Source: an uncultured Ezakiella sp.
Lineage (GTDB): Bacteria > Bacillota > Clostridia > Tissierellales > Peptoniphilaceae
Assembly: GCA_947293975.1 (NCBI GenBank)
Contig: CAMYPV010000033.1
Location: 1 to 13,407, forward strand
Length of the DNA stretch: 13,407 bases
Direction: 5' to 3'
Every line of letters begins with the position of its first letter. Positions within the stretch are counted from its first letter, which is position 1. The position numbers and the translations under genes are program-made. Of this stretch, positions 5,780-13,407 are shown piece by piece. A model generated the notes under the pieces. The model was not told the origin of the DNA. It worked only from the letters and a program-made list of their open reading frames with translations, and searched no databases.

Positions 5780-8020
5780 ATGAGAAGCCCAATTAACAAA
5801 AGAATTTACAGGCAGTTTAAATACAAGCCTTTAAAGGTAATTCCTGTATTTATCGCACTTAGCTTTATAGTTATATTTTCGTCGTCATTTTTTACTGCAC
5901 AGCAATCTATCGAGAAACTTTATTACAAGCAAATCGAAGACGGCAAGGTTGAGGACGGCGAATTCCAAACGATATACGAGATTAATGACGATTTAAAACA
6001 AAAAATCGAAAACTTGGGAATAAAGCTCTATAAAAATTATTATTTTGAAGAAAAATTTGAATCCGATAAAGTTTTAAGGATTTTTAAAACGAGAAAAGAC
6101 ATCAACGAAGCACAAATTTTGGAGGGCGAACTTGCAACTAACGCTAATGAGGTCACAATCTCTGGCACCTATGCAAGAAGCACGCATCTCAAATTGGACG
6201 ATAAAATAAAAATCGCCGGCAAGGATTATGTCATTAAGTCAATCGCATCGTTTCCCGATTATTCATCGGCTCTAAAAAACAGAGGCGACCTCGTAATGGA
6301 CACCGGGCATTTTGGAATTGCAACGATCTCGCCAAAAGCATTCGACGAAATCAAAGACAAGCAAATCTCGTATCTGTACTCTTATCACACAGATAAAAAT
6401 TTAGACAAAAAAGAAGCGCGCGAAAAATTAAAAGAAATCTCAAAGATTATCAACAAAGAAAATCTGATAGTTGATGGTGTAACACGCTTTGACAACAAAT
6501 GCATCACCTATGTAATGGACGATATGGGCGGCGACGTGCCGATGACGACAATCACGACGGCACTTTTGTTCATTGCGATTGCGTTTATCTCAAGCGTTCA
6601 AATCAAGAGCATCATCGAAGACGAAGCGCCAATTATAGGCACTCTGCTCGCCTCCGGATACAAAAAACGCGAACTTATCATCAACTATATGTCAATGCCG
6701 CTGTTTATAGTTCTATTGTCGTCGCTGTTTGGAAACGCTTTGGCGTATCTCGTATTTTATAAAAAGTTTGCCGACATCTATTACGCATCATACGATTTGC
6801 CAAAGTTTGTGGCACAAATAAACATGCGCTCGTTCTTGATCACATCAATTATGCCGATGGTTTTGTACCTCGTCATCAATTACGCGGTCATAGCAAAAAG
6901 CCTAAAGATGAGTCCGGTAAACTTTTTAAGAAGAAATTTCAAAAAATCAACTTCAAATAGCAATTTCAAACTCAGCAAATTCGACTTTATGAAAAAATTT
7001 CAGCTAAGAGTCATATTTAGCAACAAACTTAGCTATATATCGCTGCTGTTTGGCGTGTTCATCGCAAACCTTCTCTTGATATTTGCCCTATCTGCAAAAC
7101 CAGTCTTCACAACCTACGCGGAAAATATGAAAAACCAAATGAAATACTCGCACATCTACATCGTAAAAAGCGACATGGATAAACTTGACGCCACAAAAAG
7201 CACGCTGGTAAATGTGGATCTAGTCGACAAAGACGACGAAAGCATACAAGTCTACGGCATCGATAACGGCACAAAATACGACAATTTAAAAATATCCGAA
7301 CTAAAAGAAGACGAAGCCGTCATAAGCTACGGCCTATCAATCAGATTCGAATACAAAGTAGGCGACAAAATCAAAATAAGAGAACCCTATAACAGCGAAG
7401 AAAAATATATCACCGTAAAATCAATAGACAGCGAAAACAATTACTTTCAAATATTCACAACGAGAAAAAATCTAAACAAAATTCTAGACAGAGACAGCGA
7501 ATATTACAACGCATATCTAAGTGACAAAGAATTGAAAATATCAAGTGAAAACCTAGTCACAGAAATCAACAAAAACGAAATGAGCAAATTTATGACGCAT
7601 TTCTTGGACTCATTCACAACGATACTAAATATGATGAAAGCAATCTCAGTCTCATTCTACTTCATACTACTTTTGATGGTAACAGAACTCATCATCGAAA
7701 GATCAAAGCTAAACATGACCTATCTAAAAATATTCGGCTTTAGAGACAAAGAAATCACAAAAATCTACGTAAACACAAGCTTTGTAATACTCATCATATT
7801 CCAAATCATATTGATACCAATACTCGATAAACTCATAAAATACTTCTACTTCGTATCAATGCAAAAATTCGACGCATACCTCAAAGTCACAATACCAACC
7901 AAAGTCTTCGCACTCGGATATGTAATGACAATAGTAATATTTATCGCCTGCCAAATAATAGAAAAACGAAAAGTCAAAAAAATCGACATGGTAAAAGAAC
8001 TAAAAACCATCGCCGGCTAA
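5780..8020 (+). CDS. FtsX-like permease of a MacB-type ABC transporter
   Basis: A 746-aa membrane protein with two FtsX domains. Predicted spans are near residues 19-40, 256-276, 303-327, 351-373, 416-438, 617-637, 665-685 and 707-726, eight in all. Two large extracytoplasmic domains lie at about 41-255 and 440-615. The first FtsX domain has the conserved cytoplasmic loop after its first span (EDEAPIIGTLLASGYKKRELI, here split as EDEAPIIGTLL and ASGYKKRELI). The second has the matching but more diverged loop (LNMTYLKIFGFRDKEI). Such transporters work by mechanotransmission rather than a classical transport channel. It starts on the base after the ATPase stop codon and ends just before the palindromic terminator. 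Its third codon positions drift strongly from T/G toward A/C along the gene (see findings). The substrate is not identifiable. Confidence 0.93.
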   Translation: MRSPINKRIYRQFKYKPLKVIPVFIALSFIVIFSSSFFTAQQSIEKLYYKQIEDGKVEDGEFQTIYEINDDLKQKIENLGIKLYKNYYFEEKFESDKVLRIFKTRKDINEAQILEGELATNANEVTISGTYARSTHLKLDDKIKIAGKDYVIKSIASFPDYSSALKNRGDLVMDTGHFGIATISPKAFDEIKDKQISYLYSYHTDKNLDKKEAREKLKEISKIINKENLIVDGVTRFDNKCITYVMDDMGGDVPMTTITTALLFIAIAFISSVQIKSIIEDEAPIIGTLLASGYKKRELIINYMSMPLFIVLLSSLFGNALAYLVFYKKFADIYYASYDLPKFVAQINMRSFLITSIMPMVLYLVINYAVIAKSLKMSPVNFLRRNFKKSTSNSNFKLSKFDFMKKFQLRVIFSNKLSYISLLFGVFIANLLLIFALSAKPVFTTYAENMKNQMKYSHIYIVKSDMDKLDATKSTLVNVDLVDKDDESIQVYGIDNGTKYDNLKISELKEDEAVISYGLSIRFEYKVGDKIKIREPYNSEEKYITVKSIDSENNYFQIFTTRKNLNKILDRDSEYYNAYLSDKELKISSENLVTEINKNEMSKFMTHFLDSFTTILNMMKAISVSFYFILLLMVTELIIERSKLNMTYLKIFGFRDKEITKIYVNTSFVILIIFQIILIPILDKLIKYFYFVSMQKFDAYLKVTIPTKVFALGYVMTIVIFIACQIIEKRKVKKIDMVKELKTIAG

Positions 8021-8029
8021 AGGTATTAA

Positions 8030-8059
8030 AAAAAGAGCCTCTATATAGAGGCTCTTTTT
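8030..8059. terminator. Palindromic Rho-independent terminator of the ABC operon
   Basis: A perfect 30-bp palindrome, AAAAAGAGCCTC-TATATA-GAGGCTCTTTTT, 10 bases after the permease stop. The symmetric A and T arms mean it can work from both sides. Confidence 0.92.
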
Positions 8060-8074
8060 AGTTTAAGCAGCTTG

Positions 8075-8146
8075 ATTGATTTTATGCGGTTTTTTGCAAT
8101 GAAAAAGCAGGTGTAATTGTTTTACACCTGCCTTTGTCAACAGTCT
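8075..8146. repeat. Direct repeat copy A (72 bp) carrying a terminator hairpin
   Basis: Begins ATTGATTTTATGCGG and ends TTTGTCAACAGTCT. It matches 11343-11415 in the same orientation with two substitutions and one single-base indel. The two copies bracket the 991-aa gene. Similarity stops sharply at both ends. Confidence 0.92.
8102..8131 (-). terminator. Rho-independent terminator downstream of the 991-aa gene
   Basis: On the minus strand: a 10-bp stem GCAGGTGTAA/TTACACCTGC, a 5-base loop, then TTTTT. It lies about 90 bases after the gene's stop, inside repeat copy A. A weaker 6-bp stem (CCCTTA/TAAGGG, 8170-8197) lies in the same 3' region. The plus-strand exit (CTTTG) is poor, so minus is the main direction. 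Confidence 0.85.
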
Positions 8147-8222
8147 GAAAGACGCTATCGTGTACTGCCCCCTTATTTCCGTGTCTGGATTTAAGGGAGA
8201 ATTATATATATTAATAATATTT

Positions 8223-11198
8223 TTATTTTAAATTATTTCCACAGCCAGTGCAGAATTTTTCATTAGTGTATTCTTTGCCACACACCTTGCAAGTCTTAGG
8301 ACTGTCTTGGAGCTTGGTGGCTTTTTTTGACCTACTTCTTATAAATAGCAAGATTAAAATTATTATCAAGAGCAGAGCTATGATAATCAGCATCAAGAGA
8401 ATAAGCTTGTTTTCAAAAACACTTGACAAGTAATTGCTTATACTTTTTTCGTCCGTAAAGTCATAAGCTTTTAGCTTTTCATACTCAGATTTCTTTGTCT
8501 TGCTTATTTTATTTTTAATCTCTGTATTTATAAAAGCAAAATTATCGCTAGGTTTTTTGTCAGATCCATTTTGGCTTAAAGCTCTTAGCGTCCTATAAAT
8601 AGTGATTATAGCATGCTCTCTTTTACTTGTAGCGTCAGGATTTAGACTGGTAGTTTCATGGCTTAAGATCCCTTGTTCTAAAGCTATCTGAACATTTTCT
8701 TTCATCCAATTAAATCTTTCGTAGTCAGATAGGTTTGCGGCCAAGCCAAGATCTGCGTCTTTCAGATTGATGCCTTTCTTTCTTAGACACTCTGTAAGAG
8801 TGTAAATGAGTGTGCTTCTTTTTACTGGTTCGCCCGGATTAAAGTTACCGCCATCGTAGGAAAATATTCCGTTTTTAATTGCAGTCCTAATATAAATCTT
8901 ATCTACTTCATTTACATCTGGGACCAATATACTGTCATCATTTTCAAGATCTCCAAGAATAAATCCACATACTCTGGCAAGCTCTCCCTTGGTTAAAGGC
9001 TCATCTAAGTTTAGATTTTCAGAATTTTCGCTAAGGATATTGGCTGATAAAATATTGTTATAGCTTATTTTTGTAAATTTATTCAACTCTATATTATTTA
9101 AGTTATTTGCAGAGTAAGATTTAAATTCTATAGGCCCATAATGATTCATAAAGACGTAGACGTCATGGTTAGTGTTATCAATATAGTAGAGAATAGGGTA
9201 GGAGTTAAGATAAGATCCATTAAAAACCCTGCCTATATTAATTTTAATATTAACCGGTAAGCTAGTCCTTTTTTTGGATAGGGGGCTCACAAAAAGCATG
9301 TCATCGATTCTTTCTATAGCAAATACCGTTTTATCTTTGGATAAGATATCAATATCATCAGAAGACAAAGATAGATTTATGCCTAGATCTTTTAAAAATA
9401 TATTATAAGTTAAATTTTTATCAGAAAGCTCTTGGTCAAAACTAAAGATGTATTTTTCATCGTTGTTTTTTTCCATCAAGAGATTTATATAGGTCTTTCT
9501 ATCAGGCTTGAATTTTAAACCAAGAGACTCTAAATAGACTTTTAACTTTGAAATCTCATCCGATTTTGTAGAGAGCTGATTATAAAAGTCGTCATTAAAC
9601 TCAATAGAACTATTAAGTTTATATGAAGAGTACTTGTTTTCAAAATCTGTAAAGCATTTAAATAGAATATCTTTTTGATCATTTGGTATATCATCCCCCT
9701 GAATATAACCATTTTTGCTCAAGCTACTTTCAATGTAGTTAATAATATCTGAGGCTGTGGTCTTATTTGCAGTAATAGCTTGATCAAAGCCATCCAAGAA
9801 GTCTGGTATTAATCTATAGCCAAGTTTGGCCTCAGCTTCTTCAAAACTATAAGGCTCCTTAGAAAAGTAGAGAGGATAGAGCTTGTATTCATCGCCTTCT
9901 TTTATTTTTTCAAAAAGCCCATAGGTGCTAATATTTGTACCGTAATTAAAACCGGCCCCTCCTATTATTACATAATTATATTTACTGTCAATATCAGTCA
10001 AAGCAAAGTTAGAGAAGTCTCTTCTTATACCCACCATGCACATGTTAAATTGACAATTGAAGCTATTCTTGTCTACAGATAAATAACCGTACTCACCATA
10101 TTCTCCTGGGCTTATTTTTTTATTGAAAAAGCTTTCAGTATAATTATTTAAAATATCAATAGAAAAGCGCTTCTCTTCAGCATACATAATATAGTTTCCA
10201 TTAAAGTCATCCCAGATCTTTTTGTAATTACCAGTGAGGATTGATGCACTAGCATCATCAGGCAATAATAGATTGCTTCTTGCCGCTACCCAATCTCCAA
10301 TAATTTTATCATTTACTAGGCCCTTATTACCAAGGTTTGATGCTAATAAGAAGGTCATCTTATTATATTCATCTTTGCTTATATTATTGAAAAAGTCATT
10401 GGATTCATAAAACGAAGGTCCTGAGTAATCAATCGAGAATTTCTTAAATTTAGGATGAAAGTTTTTATAATCATATTCTAAACAATAGTCAGGTTTAGAA
10501 ATTCCATGTTCACCAATAATCTGACTATCGTAATCTGTTGAGAAATGAGAATCGTAATTAGTTGCTGAGTGTGTTTCACCATTGTAGTAATCATAAGATT
10601 CAACATAATACTCTTTATCTACCTCTATAAAATCATTGCCATTGTATTTTAGTATTAAATTTTCATTTCCAACTGATTGCATCCCTGTAGTTGACCCATT
10701 AAATTTTGCTGAGATATAGAATCCATCATCAAGGAAGGCTCCATAAGCTTCAATATGCGCAGGATTACTTATTGAAACAAGCATACCATTATCAAATATA
10801 AATTTCTTAAAACTATCTCCATAACAAGCATATACATATAAATAGGCAGGACTATATGCAAACATAAATGTTGGATAATTATTATTTTTAGAAAAATAAA
10901 AATCAAAATTAGTTAATGCGTATTTTCCATAGCTAATACTGTTCCATATAGTTGAATCATTACAATGCGCTGTGATATAGTCATCATCATTATTATAAGC
11001 TAATTTTTCATTATAAATTTCATAATTTGATTTAATATCTTCTATTGCCTTTGTTATACCAATATAATCAGTTGATCCAATCATCTTTTCAATTTGATCG
11101 CTCGTAAGCTGGTCTCCATAAATGTCTATAGCGTTTACCTGGCTAGTAAATATAAAAACTGAAAGTAAAGCAACTATAAAAATTATAAGCCTTTTCAT
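8223..11198 (-). CDS. Large secreted SLH-domain protein with C-terminal membrane span and zinc ribbon
   Basis: A 991-aa protein. The signal peptide covers about residues 1-23 (cleavage after VNA). Residues 24-730 are a long Tyr/Asn/Asp/Ser-rich extracellular region I cannot assign to a family. Residues 733-871 hold about two and a half S-layer homology repeats: a C-terminal half repeat (EPLTKGELARVCGFILGD), a full one (758-805: PDVN...AIKNGIFS...FNPGEPVKRS) and another full one (820-871: WMKENVQIALEQGIL...LNPDATSKRE). A charged linker, a very hydrophobic span (931-953) with RSRSKK after it, and a terminal CxxC-N9-CxxC zinc ribbon (Cys970, 973, 983, 986) follow. Predicted topology puts the bulk outside and the ribbon inside the cell. 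The RBS GGAGGTT and a good promoter lie upstream. The gene is flanked by direct repeats and is more AT-rich than its neighbours, suggesting acquisition. No function is assigned beyond cell-surface anchoring. Confidence 0.85.
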   Translation of the reverse strand: MKRLIIFIVALLSVFIFTSQVNAIDIYGDQLTSDQIEKMIGSTDYIGITKAIEDIKSNYEIYNEKLAYNNDDDYITAHCNDSTIWNSISYGKYALTNFDFYFSKNNNYPTFMFAYSPAYLYVYACYGDSFKKFIFDNGMLVSISNPAHIEAYGAFLDDGFYISAKFNGSTTGMQSVGNENLILKYNGNDFIEVDKEYYVESYDYYNGETHSATNYDSHFSTDYDSQIIGEHGISKPDYCLEYDYKNFHPKFKKFSIDYSGPSFYESNDFFNNISKDEYNKMTFLLASNLGNKGLVNDKIIGDWVAARSNLLLPDDASASILTGNYKKIWDDFNGNYIMYAEEKRFSIDILNNYTESFFNKKISPGEYGEYGYLSVDKNSFNCQFNMCMVGIRRDFSNFALTDIDSKYNYVIIGGAGFNYGTNISTYGLFEKIKEGDEYKLYPLYFSKEPYSFEEAEAKLGYRLIPDFLDGFDQAITANKTTASDIINYIESSLSKNGYIQGDDIPNDQKDILFKCFTDFENKYSSYKLNSSIEFNDDFYNQLSTKSDEISKLKVYLESLGLKFKPDRKTYINLLMEKNNDEKYIFSFDQELSDKNLTYNIFLKDLGINLSLSSDDIDILSKDKTVFAIERIDDMLFVSPLSKKRTSLPVNIKINIGRVFNGSYLNSYPILYYIDNTNHDVYVFMNHYGPIEFKSYSANNLNNIELNKFTKISYNNILSANILSENSENLNLDEPLTKGELARVCGFILGDLENDDSILVPDVNEVDKIYIRTAIKNGIFSYDGGNFNPGEPVKRSTLIYTLTECLRKKGINLKDADLGLAANLSDYERFNWMKENVQIALEQGILSHETTSLNPDATSKREHAIITIYRTLRALSQNGSDKKPSDNFAFINTEIKNKISKTKKSEYEKLKAYDFTDEKSISNYLSSVFENKLILLMLIIIALLLIIILILLFIRSRSKKATKLQDSPKTCKVCGKEYTNEKFCTGCGNNLK

Positions 11199-11229
11199 AA
11201 TAACCTCCGTAATGTAATTTATATTTTAT

Positions 11230-11258
11230 ATTATATCATAGAACCAAAGTGAAGACAA
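11230..11258 (-). promoter_or_regulatory. Promoter of the 991-aa SLH protein gene
   Basis: On the minus strand: TTGTCT (11253-11258), a 17-base spacer and TATAAT (11230-11235), about 31 bases before the ATG. The RBS core GGAGGTT is at 11202-11208. Confidence 0.75.
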
Positions 11259-11288
11259 AACCAGGAAAATAACCCCTGAGTTTGTCTT
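11252..11288. repeat. Inverted repeat overlapping the -35 of the SLH gene promoter
   Basis: An 8-bp outer arm AAGACAAA/TTTGTCTT (11252-11259 and 11281-11288) and a 4-bp inner arm CAGG/CCTG, separated by a symmetric 2-base mismatch, around a 9-base loop. On the plus strand it is followed by TTTA, so it could be a weak terminator, but no plus-strand gene ends here. Its overlap with the -35 makes an operator or a structured element equally possible. Confidence 0.5.
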
Positions 11289-11342
11289 TTTATATGTAAA
11301 TATATAATTTTCAACTTTCTTATTATATTCATACCCATAAGC

Positions 11343-11415
11343 ATTGATTTTACGCGGTTTTTCGCAATGAAAAAGCAGGTGTAATTGTTTTTACACCTGC
11401 CTTTGTCAACAGTCT
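11343..11415. repeat. Direct repeat copy B (73 bp) carrying a terminator hairpin
   Basis: The partner of copy A at 8075-8146, same orientation, 70 of 73 aligned positions identical by hand alignment. It lies between the start of the 991-aa gene and the 3' end of nrdJ. Confidence 0.92.
11370..11400 (-). terminator. Rho-independent terminator of nrdJ
   Basis: On the minus strand: a 10-bp stem GCAGGTGTAA/TTACACCTGC with a 6-base loop, then TTTTT, about 55 bases after the nrdJ stop. It is embedded in repeat copy B. Confidence 0.88.
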
Positions 11416-11454
11416 AACAACGACCACTAGTCGCTGTCTTTGTGTTTTATATTT

Positions 11455-13407
11455 TTACACTGAGCATGGGCTGTAGCCGCAGTCTGTGCATTCTGAGCAG
11501 CCGCCTGAGTGTATCATTTTGCCGCCACACATTGGGCATTTGTCTGGGTTTTCTTGTAGTTCTTGGTTTGCGATGTTGTTGATTTCTTGTTGAAGTTCGG
11601 CGATTTTGTCTGTGTTTGATTTTTTGTCTGTGATTAATATGCCGCCTCTTGCGCAACCGTCGCGGTAGATTGTGATGCCCTTTAGTCCCATGTCGTGTGC
11701 GTATAGATATAGTTTTTCAACGTCTTCGATTGTGAATTCAAATGGAACGTTTACTGTTGACGAGATTGATGCGTCGATGTATTGTTGCCATGCTGATTGC
11801 ACTTCGATTCTGTTTTTGTATCCGAGTGTGGATGTTGTGATTACATAATCTGGTAAATCTTCTTCTTCAAAGATTTCCATTTTGTCCATCAATTCTTTTA
11901 CTATGCCTGTGTAGACTTTGTAGTATCTGTCTTCTGAGTGGATGGATTCGGTTTTTCTTGTGTATGAAACTTGGAATATCGGCTCTACTCCGTTCGAGCA
12001 GCCAAGCAGTGTTGAGATTGATCCTGTCGGTGCGATTGTGAGTAGTTGCGAGTTTCTAAGTCCGTATTCTTTGATGAGTTCGATTGCCTCTTCGTCTGCG
12101 TTTTGAATGATGAATGGAGATTTTAATACGCATTCCTCTTTGTATGCTGGGAATGGTCCGTCTTTCTTTGCAAGAAGTGCGGATTGTTTGAGCGCAGAGT
12201 TTATCATTGTGCGTCCGATTTGGTGTATGAGTTTGACGGATGACTCGCTGCCGTATGTGATGCCAAGTTTGATAAACATATCTGCAAGACCCATTATGCC
12301 AAGCCCGATTTGTCTTAAACGCTCTGCCATTTCGCGTTGCTGTTTAAGTGGGTGGAGCTTTGCGTTTTCGTCAAGTATTCCGTTTAGATAGATGACGCCA
12401 GCCTTGACCATTTCTTCGAACGCTTCAAAATCAAAACGTGCGTAGTCTGTGAATGGGTCGCGTACAAATTCGCTCAAGTTGATTGACGAAAGATTACATG
12501 AACCAAAAGCAGGTAGCGGCTCTTCAGCGCATGGGTTTACGCCTGCGTATGCAAAGTCTGGGTCTTCGCTCATGATGTGCCAGCTGTTGATTCTGTCCCA
12601 ATACAAAATTCCAGGCTCTGCCATGTTCCAGTTGTTTTTTGAAAGCTTGTGCCAAAGTTCGCGCGCATCGACCACACGCTCAATTACCTCGCCTGTCGAC
12701 TCGACTTCAAAATGCAAAGTAAAATCAGTGCCTTCTTTAACAGCATTTATGAATGAGTCGTTAACATTAACCGAAATGTTTGCGCTTGTAACCTTTTCAA
12801 GATTGTTCTTAACATCGATAAAATCTTCAATGTCAGGATGCGTAACGTCCATATTAAGCATCAAAGCGCCACGACGACCACGCATGCCAATAAGCCCAGT
12901 TGTAAGACTGAACAAATCCATAAAGCTAACAGCACCCGTTGTGGTGTTTGCAGCGTTTTGCACACGTGCGCCCTTTGGACGAAGCTTCGAAATCGTCAAA
13001 CCGCAACCGCCGCCATAGCTGTAAGTGCGTGCGAGATATTTTGCAGTGTCAAAAATCGACTCGATATTATCCTCAACCTGTGGCATAACATAGCAGTTTG
13101 AAAGCGTAATCTTCTTGCCAAATTTGTCAAGCCCACGACCAGCCAAAATTCTGCCAGCCGGCATAAACTTCTTGTCCTTGATCGCCTTGCCAATAAAATC
13201 ATCGCCGCCGCTAACACGCTTGATGAAGTTTTCAAAACTCTCATTGTCATATCTGTATTTGTTGTTGTAAATATCCTTTTGAAGATCGCTCATTTGCCAG
13301 CCTTCTTCACGAAGTCTAGTCCTCTCCTCACGATACAAAATGTATTTCTTTGCAGCCTCTGGACTGTGCTTCATCAATTCAAGCTCAACAAAATCCTGAA
13401 GCTCCTC
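11455..13407 (-). CDS. nrdJ: Adenosylcobalamin-dependent (class II) ribonucleotide reductase, 5' end outside window
   Basis: The last ~650 codons of a class II ribonucleotide reductase, which reduces ribonucleotides to deoxyribonucleotides with a B12-generated thiyl radical and needs no oxygen. The frame is open to the right edge, and the extra upstream residues EELQDFVELELMKHSPEAAK, followed by YILYREERTRLREE, look like the end of an N-terminal ATP-cone regulatory domain, so neither the TTG at 13377 nor the adjacent ATG is the true start. Counting from 13377, key residues are Cys95 (SNCYV), Asn281-Cys283-Glu285 in NPCAEE (radical site) and Cys294 in SCNLSSINL, the redox partner of Cys95. APTGSIS and LKGITIYRDG motifs follow. 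The C-terminus (614-638) holds CPMC, CSEC, TDCGYSPC cysteines, the zinc/redox tail typical of NrdJ. The cofactor and regulator genes are not in view. Confidence 0.95.
   Translation of the reverse strand, partial: EELQDFVELELMKHSPEAAKKYILYREERTRLREEGWQMSDLQKDIYNNKYRYDNESFENFIKRVSGGDDFIGKAIKDKKFMPAGRILAGRGLDKFGKKITLSNCYVMPQVEDNIESIFDTAKYLARTYSYGGGCGLTISKLRPKGARVQNAANTTTGAVSFMDLFSLTTGLIGMRGRRGALMLNMDVTHPDIEDFIDVKNNLEKVTSANISVNVNDSFINAVKEGTDFTLHFEVESTGEVIERVVDARELWHKLSKNNWNMAEPGILYWDRINSWHIMSEDPDFAYAGVNPCAEEPLPAFGSCNLSSINLSEFVRDPFTDYARFDFEAFEEMVKAGVIYLNGILDENAKLHPLKQQREMAERLRQIGLGIMGLADMFIKLGITYGSESSVKLIHQIGRTMINSALKQSALLAKKDGPFPAYKEECVLKSPFIIQNADEEAIELIKEYGLRNSQLLTIAPTGSISTLLGCSNGVEPIFQVSYTRKTESIHSEDRYYKVYTGIVKELMDKMEIFEEEDLPDYVITTSTLGYKNRIEVQSAWQQYIDASISSTVNVPFEFTIEDVEKLYLYAHDMGLKGITIYRDGCARGGILITDKKSNTDKIAELQQEINNIANQELQENPDKCPMCGGKMIHSGGCSECTDCGYSPCSV

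Noticed and set aside
8030..8059. Perfect 30-bp palindrome as a recombination or attachment site
   Set aside because: It sits 10 bases after a stop codon with A- and T-runs on the arms; a bidirectional terminator explains it fully.
8147..8222. Small gene or structured RNA between the SLH gene stop and its terminator
   Set aside because: Only a 6-bp stem with a 16-base loop and no RBS or start; best read as a 3' untranslated region.
8075..11415. Direct repeats as a CRISPR array or insertion-sequence ends
   Set aside because: Only two copies 3.2 kb apart in direct orientation, with no transposase, no terminal inverted repeats and no visible target-site duplication.
12107..13250. Open frames on the plus strand and in the other minus frame within nrdJ
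   Set aside because: They are shadows of a well-conserved enzyme, have no RBS and encode no recognisable domains.
13375..13377. TTG (or the adjacent ATG) as the start of nrdJ
   Set aside because: The frame continues to the window edge and the upstream residues look like the end of an ATP-cone domain, so the gene is cut by the window rather than starting here.

Overview
The window looks like chromosome from a low-GC, strictly anaerobic Firmicute. The lineage is probably near Tissierellia/Peptoniphilaceae, but that is inference from gene content and style, not proof. Supporting signs are strong AGGAGG ribosome-binding sites, TTGaca-17-TATAAT promoters, a flavodiiron oxygen/NO reductase, an adenosylcobalamin-dependent (class II) ribonucleotide reductase, an SLH-domain surface protein, and an EetA/EetB-like membrane pair as found in flavin-based extracellular electron transfer loci. 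There are no transposases, integrases, phage genes or CRISPR arrays.

Layout. (1) 1-925, minus strand: an eetA-like gene and an eetB-like (Gx transporter) gene, overlapping by ATGA, then the first 15 codons of a third gene that runs off the left edge. (2) 1040-1906, plus strand: a thioredoxin-reductase-like flavoprotein that lacks the CxxC disulfide, transcribed divergently from region 1 and ending at a terminator shared with the next unit. (3) 1950-3590, minus strand: tRNA-Val(GAC), a 131-aa unknown protein and a lipoprotein with a C39-like cysteine peptidase domain. I see no separate promoter between the tRNA and the two genes. (4) 3639-4841, minus strand: an FprA-type flavodiiron protein with its own promoter. 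(5) 5084-8020, plus strand: a two-gene MacB/FtsX-type ABC exporter with a dyad operator over its promoter and a perfect palindromic terminator. (6) 8223-11198, minus strand: a 991-aa secreted/membrane protein with SLH repeats, a C-terminal membrane span and a terminal zinc ribbon. It is flanked by two near-identical ~72-bp direct repeats, each carrying a terminator. (7) 11455-13407, minus strand: most of a class II ribonucleotide reductase (nrdJ), with the 5' end beyond the right edge.

How the parts fit. Several genes handle redox chemistry in an anaerobe: a possible electron export route (eetA/eetB), a flavin oxidoreductase, an oxygen-scavenging flavodiiron protein and an oxygen-independent-of-tyrosyl-radical ribonucleotide reductase. 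They are separate transcription units, so this is a theme rather than a demonstrated system. The most unusual items are the islet in region 6 (odd two-sided architecture, lower GC by sample counts, bracketed by direct repeats), the disulfide-less thioredoxin-reductase homologue, and a strong 5'-to-3' drift in third-codon-position use inside the ABC permease and nrdJ genes, which the 991-aa gene does not share.
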